Source: Vitreoscilla massiliensis (lineage in GTDB: Bacteria > Pseudomonadota > Gammaproteobacteria > Burkholderiales > Neisseriaceae). Taken from it: DNA of 64,000 nt. Positions within the stretch are counted from its first letter, which is position 1; each line of letters opens with the position of its first letter. The DNA lies in the NCBI RefSeq assembly GCF_001457815.1, contig NZ_LN898221.1, forward strand, positions 1,259,053 through 1,323,052, given 5' to 3'. The notes beneath the pieces are model-generated. The model saw nothing but the letters and a program-made list of their open reading frames with translations. It was not told the DNA's origin and searched no databases. This document shows, piece after piece, positions 26,652-35,400 of this stretch. The translations under genes were made by a program, and so were the position numbers.

Positions 26652-27693
26652 GCTTAAGCAACACTTGCAAACCGCCACCGGCCACATTGTGCAAACTCAA
26701 CTCGGCCTGATGCAAATCGGCAATGCGTTTGACGATGCTCAGCCCCAAACCATAGCCTTGTTTGACTTGGTCGGCGCGAAAAAAACTGTCGGTCAATTGC
26801 CCCAATAATTCTGGCGCCACTCCCAGCCCATTGTCGCTCACTTGCACCACCCAATCCTCGCCCTCAGCCAACACCGCCACTTTGATTACAGGCCGTTCTC
26901 CAGCATATTTGCGTGCGTTTTCGAGCAGGTTTTTCAACGCAATTTGCAGCAAAGGCGCTGAAGCCACGCAATACGCAGCGCAGGGCAGCTGCCACTCGGT
27001 TTCGATATCATCGTACCACTCAAATTCTTGTTGCAAAGGCACACACACATGCGCCACCACATCCAAGCGCTCCATACCCAACAAGCCAGCGCGGCTTTGC
27101 TGACTGGCGCGCGCCAATTGCAGCAATTGGTCGGTCAATTGCATCAAATCATCGATGCGCCGTATCAATAAGGTCATGGTTTCGGGAGATTCAGAGGTCA
27201 ACAGTTCCAAATGCATGCGTATGCCTGCCAGCGGCGTGCGCAATTCGTGCGCCACATCGGCGGTAAAACGACGCTCATGCTCTAGACCTAAGGCGATGCG
27301 CTGCAACAAGCGATTGGTGCTGTCGACGATGGTGATCACTTCGGCACTGGCGTTTTTTTCCAACGGCAAGACGGCCAAATCATGGGTGGAACGCTGGTTT
27401 ACCCCTTGCGCCAAATGCTCTAAAGGCTCAGTCAGGCGGCGTATCAAGAAATACAAGAACCCGACCGACACCCCCACACAAAAAAGCGCTGGCAACACAA
27501 ATGCCAGCACCGATTCCATTTTTTCATGCTCAATTTTGGCTTCGATTTCGGCATCGCTTAAGTCGGCCTGTACCAAGATGGCCACTTGTTCTTGGCTTTC
27601 GTGCCACAGCCACAAAGCGGTAATGGTTTGCGTGAGCACCAAGACCGTGACCACCACCAATAACAAGCGTACTTTTAAGCTGCGTGTAAACAT
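26602..27693 (-). CDS. Two-component sensor histidine kinase (PmrB/BasS-like)
   Basis: A 363-residue membrane kinase. Two transmembrane segments (LLLVVVTVLVLTQTITALWL near 8-27 and VLAFVLPALFCVGVSVGFLYFLI near 63-85) enclose a short, partly acidic periplasmic loop; a HAMP region leads to the DHp helix with His in FTADVAHELRTPLAG, then NLLENARKY (N box) and DNGLGV (G1) plus GYGLGLSIV (G2). The start at 27691-27693 overlaps the response regulator by 19 bases; the open frame upstream is a shadow. The neighbour eptA suggests control of lipid A modification, as PmrAB does. Confidence 0.88.
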   Translation of the reverse strand: MFTRSLKVRLLLVVVTVLVLTQTITALWLWHESQEQVAILVQADLSDAEIEAKIEHEKMESVLAFVLPALFCVGVSVGFLYFLIRRLTEPLEHLAQGVNQRSTHDLAVLPLEKNASAEVITIVDSTNRLLQRIALGLEHERRFTADVAHELRTPLAGIRMHLELLTSESPETMTLLIRRIDDLMQLTDQLLQLARASQQSRAGLLGMERLDVVAHVCVPLQQEFEWYDDIETEWQLPCAAYCVASAPLLQIALKNLLENARKYAGERPVIKVAVLAEGEDWVVQVSDNGLGVAPELLGQLTDSFFRADQVKQGYGLGLSIVKRIADLHQAELSLHNVAGGGLQVLLKLKRADALQWQEDDSGR

Positions 27694-28349
27694 GCGGACA
27701 CCAAGCGATAGCCTTGCCCACGCACGGTTTCGATTGCCCCTGCTGGCAATTTTTGGCGCAAATGGTGCACATACACTTCCAAGGTATTGGAGCCCAATTG
27801 GTCGCTCCAAGTGTAGACATCGCTGAGCAACAGTTCGCGCGCAACAATTTGGTCTATGCGCAGCAGCAAGCGGTTCAGCAGTGCGTATTCCCGCCCGGCC
27901 AATTTCAAATCCACACCGGCCCAATACACAGTTTTTTGTCCCAAATCCAAACTTAAGTTACCGCTTTGCAGCAAATTCAAGCTGCGCCCCTCACTGCGGC
28001 GCAATACCGAACGCATGCGCGCCAGCAATTCGCTGATGGCAAACGGTTTGACCAAATAATCATCGGCGCCCGCATCCAGTCCTGCCACGCGGTCTTGCAC
28101 CTCATCGCGAGCGGTTAAAATAATGATGGGCACGCTGTTTTGCTGCGCGCGCAGGTGTTGCAATACTTCCAAACCATTGCCATCGGGCAAACCCAAATCC
28201 AATAAAATTAACGCATACTCGGTGGCATCCACCCATTGTTTGGCCTCGCGCACCGTGGCCGTGGCCTCGCAAAACCAACCATCACGGCGCAATGCTTCTT
28301 TGATGCCACTTTGCAATAAAGCATCGTCTTCTACCAACAAAACCTTCAT
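27675..28349 (-). CDS. OmpR-family response regulator (PmrA/BasR-like)
   Basis: A 224-residue regulator. The receiver domain has the acidic pair EDD at 7-9, phosphoacceptor Asp51 in ILLDLGLPDG, Thr in ILTARDE and Lys in DYLVKPF. The C-terminal winged helix has GREYALLNRLL and the recognition region SNTLEVYVHHLRQKL. Nine bases separate it from the eptA stop and it overlaps the kinase gene, so eptA, regulator and kinase form one operon. AAGGACGGAAG precedes the ATG. Confidence 0.92.
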   Translation of the reverse strand: MKVLLVEDDALLQSGIKEALRRDGWFCEATATVREAKQWVDATEYALILLDLGLPDGNGLEVLQHLRAQQNSVPIIILTARDEVQDRVAGLDAGADDYLVKPFAISELLARMRSVLRRSEGRSLNLLQSGNLSLDLGQKTVYWAGVDLKLAGREYALLNRLLLRIDQIVARELLLSDVYTWSDQLGSNTLEVYVHHLRQKLPAGAIETVRGQGYRLVSACLHAA

Positions 28350-28358
28350 CTTCCGTCC

Positions 28359-30029
28359 TTATGCCTTGCCTTGTGAACACGCATTCAATACATCCAGTTT
28401 GCCACTATACGCTTGCGTGTGCACGTTTAGGCCGCCCAATACCGTGTGGAACAAATTGTCTTGCGATACCGCTTGGCTTTTGGCCATGTTTTGCAAACAG
28501 CTGGGGTTTACCGCATGTTGTTGGTAAAACTGCGGATTGGCCCAGAACAGCATTTGGATATGGGTTTGCTCTGTCGGCGCAATCGCATACGGTGTGCCAT
28601 GCAAATACAATCCTTTTTCACCCAAAGACTCACCATGGTCAGACAGGTATATCATCGCCGTGTTCACATCTTGTTGCTGCTTCAAGGTTTCGATCAAGCT
28701 GTTTAATACCGCATCGGTGTATACAACAGTATTGTCATAGACGTTGTTCAAGGCTTCTTGGCTGCAAGTATTGATTTCATTGGTGTTACAGGCCGGCTTA
28801 AACACCTCATATTGCTTAGGATAACGCTGATAATAAGCCGGACCATGGCTGCCATTCATGTGCAAGACCAAGAATTGGTCGGCCTGTAACGGCTGCTGCA
28901 AACGCTGCTGCAACGCACCTACCAATTGCTCGTCGTAACACAAGCCTTCGGGGCAATCTTGTTTCAATTGCTGTGTTGGCACCCGACCACACGTTTCTTG
29001 GCAACCGGAATTGTTGTCTACCCACTCGACTTTCACACCAGCGCGTTGAGTGATGTCGAGCAAATTGTCGCGCATAGGTGCATTGTCGATGTTGATGTCT
29101 TGACGACTCAAATCTGAAAACATGCACGGCACCGAATAGGCGGTGGCCGTACCGCAAGACTGGGCATTTTGAAAGCTGATGACGCCTTGTTGCTTGCTCA
29201 ATAAAGGATTGGTATTGCGCGCATAGCCATTGAGCGAGAAGCGGTCACCGCGACCGGTTTCACCGACCACCACCACAAACAGCGTGGGCTTGTTCACCGT
29301 TGCAGGTTTGACTTGTTTGGCATCCATGCCCACATGCACATACACTTGGTGGGCATCGCGGTATTGGTGTTGCGCATAACCGACGCTGGCGGTAATGAAG
29401 TTAAACGGCACCAGCATTTTCACCACTTGCTTGTTATTGCGGAAAAAGCTGGCGTAGTTTTTGTAAATCGGCAAACTGGCAGCCAAACCCAAGGCCACAC
29501 CCAATAGCGCAAACAACAGATGAAAACTCAGATTGCGCCACCATTTTTGTATTGGTCGACGTCCCACGCCCCACACATACAACATGGCCGGCAATAAAAA
29601 CACCACCATCCACAGCAACAGCTTCAAAGACAGCAAATCTTTTGCCTCATGCACATCGGTGCGCATCACATTGGTGAGCATGTGCCGGTCTATGTAAACC
29701 TGATAATTGAAAGAAAAATACGCGCAGGCAATGCTGATGACAAACAACAGCGTCAACAGCGGTTTGGCAAATCGTCCCCAGCAAAACAGCAACAACACCG
29801 CCGTGGTCACCCCCAATACCAACAGCATTTGCGACAGCATAAACACCGCATCCATCAAGCTGGTAAGGTGCAATAATTGGTAAGTGCGCAGCCAATACGG
29901 GCTGTTAATCCAAAACGTCAACAAGGCCGCCGCACCAAACACATAGCCTATTTCAGGCAGGCTGTGCTTGAGCACGACTTTACCGGCAGCCTTGTTCGGC
30001 ACGGTTTCCAAGGTTTCAACCAGACGCAT
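28359..30029 (-). CDS. eptA: Lipid A phosphoethanolamine transferase EptA
   Basis: A 556-residue inner-membrane enzyme. Five N-terminal hydrophobic segments lead to a periplasmic alkaline-phosphatase-like domain: VVVVGETGRGDRFSLNGY holds the Glu metal ligand, SCGTATAYSVPCMFS the catalytic Thr, and IYLSDHGESLG with the later HGTPY the other metal ligands. Family members add phosphoethanolamine to lipid A and lower sensitivity to polymyxin and cationic peptides. Cys pairs typical of EptA are present (for example CQETC). It is first in an operon with a two-component system, in effect eptA-pmrAB. Confidence 0.93.
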   Translation of the reverse strand: MRLVETLETVPNKAAGKVVLKHSLPEIGYVFGAAALLTFWINSPYWLRTYQLLHLTSLMDAVFMLSQMLLVLGVTTAVLLLFCWGRFAKPLLTLLFVISIACAYFSFNYQVYIDRHMLTNVMRTDVHEAKDLLSLKLLLWMVVFLLPAMLYVWGVGRRPIQKWWRNLSFHLLFALLGVALGLAASLPIYKNYASFFRNNKQVVKMLVPFNFITASVGYAQHQYRDAHQVYVHVGMDAKQVKPATVNKPTLFVVVVGETGRGDRFSLNGYARNTNPLLSKQQGVISFQNAQSCGTATAYSVPCMFSDLSRQDINIDNAPMRDNLLDITQRAGVKVEWVDNNSGCQETCGRVPTQQLKQDCPEGLCYDEQLVGALQQRLQQPLQADQFLVLHMNGSHGPAYYQRYPKQYEVFKPACNTNEINTCSQEALNNVYDNTVVYTDAVLNSLIETLKQQQDVNTAMIYLSDHGESLGEKGLYLHGTPYAIAPTEQTHIQMLFWANPQFYQQHAVNPSCLQNMAKSQAVSQDNLFHTVLGGLNVHTQAYSGKLDVLNACSQGKA

Positions 30030-30148
30030 AGCAATCTTTCTTAGACAGTATGCATACAGTTTAAAAAGCCAAGATTAATAAAACCTTAAGTCGCTGTCTT
30101 CCCTGAAAAAACCCTATAAGTAAACCCTATTAACAAAACCACATAACA

Positions 30149-30178
30149 AAGCGGCCTGTAATCGTTTACAGGCCGCTT
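30149..30178 (-). terminator. DUS inverted pair, aqpZ terminator
   Basis: AAGCGGCCTGTAA, four-base loop, and the inverse repeat, 21 bases after the aqpZ stop. Confidence 0.75.
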
Positions 30179-30199
30179 ATTCAGAACACACTCAGGCTG

Positions 30200-30892
30200 T
30201 CAGTTCTTATCGCCAGCCATCGCTTTGTACAACACCGCACCGATGACGGCACCGACGATAGGCGCCACCCAGAACAACCACAATTGCCCCAATGCCCAAC
30301 CACCTTGGAACAAAGCCACGCCAGTAGAACGGGCGGGATTGACCGAAGTATTGGTCACCGGAATGCTGATTAAGTGAATTAAGGTCAAAGCCAAACCGAT
30401 GGCAATCGGTGCGAAACCCGCCGGCGCACGTTTGTCGGTTGAGCCCAAGATGATGATTAAGAAGAAGGCGGTCAACACCACTTCAATGACCAAAGCGGCC
30501 ATCATGCTGTAGCCGTTAGGCGAATGTTCACCAAACCCATTACTGGCGAAACCCGAAGCCGTGGCATCAAAGCCGGCTTTGCCCGAAGCGATGATGTACA
30601 ACACCGCACCGGCCGCAATCGCGCCTATCACTTGTGAGGCGATGTAAGGCAATAAGTCTTTGCCATCAAAGCGCCCACCCACAAACAAGCCGACCGATAC
30701 CGCAGGATTGAAATGCCCACCTGAAATATGTCCCACGGCGTAAGCCATGGTCAACACGGTTAAACCAAACGCCAGCGAAACCCCGGCGAAACCTATGCCC
30801 AATTCAGGGTAGGCCGCAGCCAATACGGCTGAACCACAGCCACCAAAAACCAACCAGAATGTGCCGAAAAATTCAGCCAAATACTTATTCAT
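30200..30892 (-). CDS. aqpZ: Aquaporin Z
   Basis: A 230-residue water channel with six transmembrane helices and two half-helices. Both NPA boxes are visible: GGHFNPAVSVG and NTSVNPARSTG; the Arg after the second NPA and the Cys/Thr context VTNTSVNPAR match water-selective AqpZ rather than glycerol facilitators. The start at 30890-30892 (MNKYLAEFFGTFWLVFGG) has GGGAG upstream; the longer frame does not. Monocistronic. Confidence 0.95.
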   Translation of the reverse strand: MNKYLAEFFGTFWLVFGGCGSAVLAAAYPELGIGFAGVSLAFGLTVLTMAYAVGHISGGHFNPAVSVGLFVGGRFDGKDLLPYIASQVIGAIAAGAVLYIIASGKAGFDATASGFASNGFGEHSPNGYSMMAALVIEVVLTAFFLIIILGSTDKRAPAGFAPIAIGLALTLIHLISIPVTNTSVNPARSTGVALFQGGWALGQLWLFWVAPIVGAVIGAVLYKAMAGDKN

Positions 30893-31080
30893 GTTTATGG
30901 ACTCCCATAGTGTGATGAAAACGCCACAGTAGCAACCGTATTGCCCAGCCCGAACCTGCAACTGTTAACATCGGCATCAAGTTGTCACCAGACTGACAAA
31001 CGACTGCAAAAAAACGGGTTACATGACATCAAAACACTCAAGCATTGCGGCCAAGCCCACCCATACAGATGGGCCATAAA

Positions 31081-31923
31081 CTATTCGGCGGTCACTATCG
31101 GACGGCTGTTGTCGCTGGTCCACTCACTCCACGAACCCACATACAAACGGCCATCGCCCAAACCGGCGTGTTTTTGCGCCAATAAATTGACACATGCGGT
31201 CACGCCACTGCCGCATTGGTGGATCAAAGGCTTGCCATGCGCCACCGCTTGCCACAGTTTTTGTAAAGCTTGTGCGTCCAAAAACTGTTGCTGTGCATCC
31301 AAATTCAGTTGGAAAAACAAATTGGCTGCACGCGGGATGTGGCCTGAAACCTTGTCCAATGGATGCGGTTCGCCTTCAAAACGCTCGCTGCTGCGCGCAT
31401 CCACCACCAATGCTTCTTGGGTTTGAATGTTGGCCATCACTTCGTCTGCACTGACCACTTGCAACAGGCTCTCGCCCGCTTGCCAGTCTGTCGCCGCAGG
31501 TTTTTCCGGCACTTCGGTACTCATCACACCACCGGCGCGCAACCATGCAGGCAAGCCCCCATTCAACACCGCCACCGCCTCATGGCCCAACCAGCGCAGC
31601 AATGCCCACGCACGCGCGGCAAACATGGTTGAACCTTGATCGTAAATCACCACTTGTGTGTCAGATGTCAGCCCATGGTTACGCAACCAGTGTGCCAAAT
31701 GTTTGCGCTCAGGCAACGGATGTCGGCCATTGTGACCGCTCAGCACACCAGACAATTCCCTATCCAGATGCAGATAATGCGCACCGACGATGTGGCCTAG
31801 GTCATAAACCTGTTGTCCAAATGTGGCATCATTCAAATCAAAGCGCACATCCAACAGCAATACCTTGCCATTGCCTTGTAACAATTGTTGTAATTCTGAA
31901 GCGCTGATCAGTGTGGTATACAT
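31081..31923 (-). CDS. sseA: 3-mercaptopyruvate / thiosulfate sulfurtransferase
   Basis: A 280-residue protein of two rhodanese domains. The C-terminal active loop is CGSGVTAC (catalytic Cys first); CGSGVT is the type found in 3-mercaptopyruvate sulfurtransferases. The N-terminal domain has LLLDVRFDLNDA and HLDRELSG, without an active Cys, as in the family. AAAGGAG lies before ATG 31923; the 12-codon extension upstream is not needed. It transfers sulfur to thiols or cyanide in the cytoplasm. Confidence 0.9.
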   Translation of the reverse strand: MYTTLISASELQQLLQGNGKVLLLDVRFDLNDATFGQQVYDLGHIVGAHYLHLDRELSGVLSGHNGRHPLPERKHLAHWLRNHGLTSDTQVVIYDQGSTMFAARAWALLRWLGHEAVAVLNGGLPAWLRAGGVMSTEVPEKPAATDWQAGESLLQVVSADEVMANIQTQEALVVDARSSERFEGEPHPLDKVSGHIPRAANLFFQLNLDAQQQFLDAQALQKLWQAVAHGKPLIHQCGSGVTACVNLLAQKHAGLGDGRLYVGSWSEWTSDNSRPIVTAE

Positions 31924-32057
31924 ATGCTGCTCCTTTATGCAGATGCAATGTAGAACCACGCTAGCGCAAGCCCAGTCTTTTGTCCAGTGGCGGCTGGGCG
32001 AATTTGCCCTTGTTTGCGACTTATGGCTACAATCGCCACAAGCTCGGAGGAAACACC

Positions 32058-32792
32058 ATGATTGCGATTATTGGCGGCAGCGGCTTGACCCGTCTGCCAG
32101 AAATGAATTTAAGTCGTCGCCAAATTGTGCGCACGCCTTATGGCTTACCCAGCTCCACTTTGCTGTTTGGCAACATCGGCAAACTGGAAGTGGTGTTTTT
32201 GGCGCGGCATGGCTTTGGCCACACCATCGCGCCACACAAAATCAACTACCGCGCCAATGTGTGGGCTTTGCACCATGTCGGCGCACGCTCCATCATCTCG
32301 GCGGCAGCGGTGTACAGCATGAACGAGGCCTTGCGCCCTGGCAATTTGGTGTTGCCATCGGACATCCTCGACTACAGTTACGACCGCGAACACACGTTTT
32401 ACCAAGGTGAACACCAACAAGTATTGCACACGGCATTTGACGAACCTTACGACAGCGGCCTGAAAAAAATGATTGCACAATCGGCAAGCCAATTGGCGCA
32501 ATTGGAATTGAAAAAAGAAGCGGTCTACGCCTGTTTGCAAGGCCCGCGCTTCCCCAGCAAGGCCGAAGTGCGCCGCCTCAGCCGCGATGGCGCCGATGTG
32601 TTTGGCATGACCGGTATGCCCGAAGCGATATTGGCCAAGGAATTGGGCATGCGCTATGTGCACTTATGCGGCATCATCGGCTGGGCGCCAGGAATGGAAG
32701 ACACTTGCGCCACGTGCAGCCGCGCCCCAGGCGAGGAAACCGAATACCAAGCCATCGCCCACATCCGCGCCTTATTGGCGGCTTTGAGTTAA
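32058..32792 (+). CDS. S-methyl-5'-thioinosine/thioadenosine phosphorylase family
   Basis: A 244-residue enzyme of the PNP/MTAP family that phosphorolyses methylthio-nucleosides in the methionine salvage route. It starts MIAIIGGSGL and has FLARHGFGHTIAPHKINYRAN (phosphate site), YACLQGPRFPSKAEVR and GADVFGMTGMPEAILAKELG (purine site region). The overall form is like the S-methyl-5'-thioinosine phosphorylase of Pseudomonas; the base preference is not certain. GGAGG lies ahead of ATG 32058. Divergent from sseA. Confidence 0.85.
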   Translation: MIAIIGGSGLTRLPEMNLSRRQIVRTPYGLPSSTLLFGNIGKLEVVFLARHGFGHTIAPHKINYRANVWALHHVGARSIISAAAVYSMNEALRPGNLVLPSDILDYSYDREHTFYQGEHQQVLHTAFDEPYDSGLKKMIAQSASQLAQLELKKEAVYACLQGPRFPSKAEVRRLSRDGADVFGMTGMPEAILAKELGMRYVHLCGIIGWAPGMEDTCATCSRAPGEETEYQAIAHIRALLAALS

Positions 32793-32822
32793 ACCATTGC
32801 CTTTTTGTGGGTTTTACCATGT

Positions 32823-32849
32823 TTACAGGCCGCATTAAGCGGCCTGTAA
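32823..32849. repeat. DUS doublet, left border of AT-rich cassette
   Basis: TTACAGGCCGC, spacer ATTAA, GCGGCCTGTAA, tail to tail. The same 27 bases, spacer included, occur at 33853-33879. Confidence 0.8.
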
Positions 32850-33032
32850 ACACATCTGATGCTGATTTAAAGCAATTTTTGTTTGAATCGGTAGGAATGA
32901 GCAGAATTATCAAATTATCGTTTAAAAATGATTTGAACTGATGACACCAAGCCAAATTTGCAAGTATGCTCGAATTGACAAGTTTAAATTGACCAAGCTT
33001 CCTCACAATAAACACATCTCAATAGGTGGTTT

Positions 33033-33611
33033 ATGTTTCAAAAACTGCTTAAGCATATTCAATATTACTTTTTTACGCCCCACCAAGGTGTTCCACCTTG
33101 GTGGGTGAACTTAACTGTATTTTATATCGCTTTCTTTTTAATTTTTATGGTTTGGGCACCCATTAAAGTGAACACGGCAGAACCCATGAAGTTTTCTATG
33201 GAAAACAAGGATGATGTTTTTATTGTAGAAATGACTGGATACAGTTATATCAATATGAAGTCATTTTCAGACTGGATGAAGATGGAGTTTAATGGTCAAG
33301 CATATTGGTGTAACAACATATTGGTAAATAGAACTGCAAATACAAAACAAATTAGAAATCATCTTAAGCATCAAAGAACTAGGATTGATAATATTGAGAT
33401 TTTAGTTATCAATAAAAAATATTGCCTTGTAACAAGTATCAATGAGTACAAAAATTCAAGTTCATTAAATGAGAAACAGATTCAAACCATGTTGAAAAGA
33501 ATTGGCCCCGTTTCTACCTATTTTTTGTACAAGTTAATTACATTTATTCTATTAGGATTTTATTTATATTGGATTTACAGTAAAGCCGCGAAATCAAAGA
33601 CACAATCATAA
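33033..33611 (+). CDS. Hypothetical two-pass membrane protein, AT-rich
   Basis: A 192-residue protein with hydrophobic segments at about 23-43 (WVNLTVFYIAFFLIFMVW) and 160-180 (YFLYKLITFILLGFYLYWIY), and a mainly polar loop of roughly 115 residues between them, so one soluble domain faces one side. No family recognised. Codon use is strongly AT-rich (many AAT, ATT, AAA, TTA), unlike the flanking genes, and the gene sits alone between two identical DUS doublets. AGGTGG precedes the ATG. Signs of horizontal acquisition are clear; function is unknown. Confidence 0.75.
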   Translation: MFQKLLKHIQYYFFTPHQGVPPWWVNLTVFYIAFFLIFMVWAPIKVNTAEPMKFSMENKDDVFIVEMTGYSYINMKSFSDWMKMEFNGQAYWCNNILVNRTANTKQIRNHLKHQRTRIDNIEILVINKKYCLVTSINEYKNSSSLNEKQIQTMLKRIGPVSTYFLYKLITFILLGFYLYWIYSKAAKSKTQS

Positions 33612-33852
33612 GAGAATCATTGAGATGGTCATCTGGTGATTGCAAAATGGCATACGCTGCAAGCAGTTAATGGCACAGCTATGCAGCTCACACAAGCAGT
33701 GGCATGGTTTCAGTAAACACACAGATTCGGCGATTTTGTCATGCACACATCACAATATGGGCAATAACATGGCCAACATCACTTGCACAAATGGATACGC
33801 TTTACGGCCATGCGCTACAAACATCCCTATCCATCCTTGCCCCTCCACAAAC

Positions 33853-33879
33853 TTACAGGCCGCATTAAGCGGCCTGTAA
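33853..33879. repeat. DUS doublet, right border of AT-rich cassette
   Basis: Identical to 32823-32849 in all 27 bases. It lies between the AT-rich gene and the end of the SaE-like gene (33908). Confidence 0.8.
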
Positions 33880-33907
33880 GCTGGGTCAGATTCGGATTCA
33901 ACTCAGT

Positions 33908-34330
33908 TTAAATCAGCTTTTTATTGCGCTGACACGCGCGTATCAGCAGCGTTTCCAATGAAGTGCCGCTGGGTGGGTAGACCATTTTGGCGCGGTGGTT
34001 TTCCCATTCTTTGATGACGCCGCCGGTGACATCGCGGGTGATGTCGCGCACGTATTTGAGCTTGCCTTGTTTGCAATCGGCCTCAAACATGGCCACGGTG
34101 GTACAGGTGTCCATGCGGTATTTGCTGACGCATTGCACGATGTCGGTTTTCACCAAGAATTGTGCCGGATGGCCGGCCTGAAAATGCGCGGTGTCCATAA
34201 ACGTCTTTTGGCCAAACGCATCTTTGGCAATCAATTGCCATTTGCCGCTGTCTTTGGGGTCGCCAATGGCGGCCTGTACCGCCAAGCTACACCCCAACAC
34301 CAGCAAGCCCAAGCAGATTGAGGTTTTCAT
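33908..34330 (-). CDS. Exported protein, surface-adhesin E-like
   Basis: A 140-residue protein with a clear signal peptide (ICLGLLVLGCSLAVQA, cut near Ala20-Ala21). The mature part has WQLIAKDAFGQKTFMDTAHF and four Cys, a pattern like small PE/adhesin-E-like periplasmic proteins (W..I..D..G...Y.D). The likeness is only moderate. It begins one base after the osmC-like gene ends, so the two are coupled in an rraA-osmC operon. Confidence 0.55.
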   Translation of the reverse strand: MKTSICLGLLVLGCSLAVQAAIGDPKDSGKWQLIAKDAFGQKTFMDTAHFQAGHPAQFLVKTDIVQCVSKYRMDTCTTVAMFEADCKQGKLKYVRDITRDVTGGVIKEWENHRAKMVYPPSGTSLETLLIRACQRNKKLI

Positions 34331-34744
34331 TTACAGCTCAACCACCTCAAAACTGTGGCTCACCTCTGCGGCTTTGCCCAACATAATCGACGCCGAGCAG
34401 TATTTGTCTGCTGATAAACTCACCGCCTTGCCTATCGCTTCTTCGCTCAGATTGCGACCGCTGACGATGAAATGGATGTGAATTTTGGTGAACACACGCG
34501 GTGTGCTGTCGGCACGCTCGGCTTCCACCCGCGCTTTGCAATCGACGATGTCTTGGCGCTGTTTTTGCGCAATGCTGACCACGTCTATGCTGGAGCAACC
34601 TGCCATGCCCATTAACAGCATTTCCATTGGACTGGCACCGCGTTTTTCACCTTGGGTGCTGCTGCCGTCCATCACCACGGTGTGGCCCATGGCATTGCTG
34701 GCGACGAAGCAATTGCCGTCTACCCATTGTGAGGTAATGATCAT
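34331..34744 (-). CDS. OsmC family protein (YhfA type)
   Basis: A 137-residue protein with the two redox Cys of the OsmC fold: GMAGCSSIDVVSI and SADKYCSASIML. EKRGASPMEMLLMGM is the family lead-in. OsmC proteins are thiol peroxidases; the short YhfA-like form has unclear physiological substrate. It lies 26 bases after rraA and directly abuts the exported protein gene. Confidence 0.88.
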   Translation of the reverse strand: MIITSQWVDGNCFVASNAMGHTVVMDGSSTQGEKRGASPMEMLLMGMAGCSSIDVVSIAQKQRQDIVDCKARVEAERADSTPRVFTKIHIHFIVSGRNLSEEAIGKAVSLSADKYCSASIMLGKAAEVSHSFEVVEL

Positions 34745-34770
34745 GATACTGTCTTTCTGTAATAAATAGG

Positions 34771-35259
34771 TTAAGCCAAAGGCTCGGCGCTGACCAAGAT
34801 GCCGTCTTCATCGCTGTACAAATAAGCACCGGGGGCGAAGTCAACGCCACCGAAGCTCACCAACACATCGACCTCACCAGCACCGTCTTTGGCGCTTTTG
34901 CGCGGGTTGGTGCCCAAAGCCTTGAGGCCGAATTCCATGCGGTTAATCACCACGCTGTCACGAATCACGCCATAGATGATGACACCGGCCCAATTGTTTT
35001 TACAGGCCGCTGCGGCAATTTGGTCGCCCATTAAGGCACTGGCCAAAGAACCGCCGCCGTCTACCACCAGCACTGCGCCCTTGCCTTCGCTGTTGGCCAA
35101 TTGCTTTACCAAACCGTTGTCCCGAAAACACTTGACGGTGCGGATGCGGCCTGAAAAGCGTTGGTGTTTGCCAAAGCGTCGAAATTGCACCTCGCACGAA
35201 GGCGTATCGGGATGCAAATCAATCAAATCAGCGGTTTGTATGGCTTGGTACAAAGGCAT
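34771..35259 (-). CDS. rraA: RraA family protein (RNase E regulator / HMG aldolase-like)
   Basis: A 162-residue protein. Motifs: VLVVDGGGSLASALMGDQIAAAA and WAGVIIYGVIRDS, where the G-D-x3 and the R-D pair form the metal-oxoacid site of the RraA/HMG-CHA aldolase family; VDFAPGAYLYSDEDGILV closes the fold. E. coli RraA inhibits RNase E; many homologues are aldolases. Which applies is unknown. AAGGAAA precedes the ATG. An internal DUS lies at 35000-35010. Confidence 0.88.
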   Translation of the reverse strand: MPLYQAIQTADLIDLHPDTPSCEVQFRRFGKHQRFSGRIRTVKCFRDNGLVKQLANSEGKGAVLVVDGGGSLASALMGDQIAAAACKNNWAGVIIYGVIRDSVVINRMEFGLKALGTNPRKSAKDGAGEVDVLVSFGGVDFAPGAYLYSDEDGILVSAEPLA

Positions 35260-35361
35260 GGCGGTTTCCTTTTTTGCAGTGGTTTAAGCCGTTCCGAACA
35301 AGCATGTAGGGCAGCGCAACGGATGCGTCGCAAGTTTGCATCAAGCGGCGCCCAAAGTAAA

Positions 35362-35383
35362 GGCGTCCTTGAATCAGGACGCC
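35362..35383 (-). terminator. Hairpin after hemN
   Basis: GGCGTCC and GGACGCC with an eight-base loop, followed on the minus strand by TTTACTTT. It lies 18 bases past the hemN stop. Confidence 0.65.
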
Positions 35384-35400
35384 CATTGTAAATCATGGCA

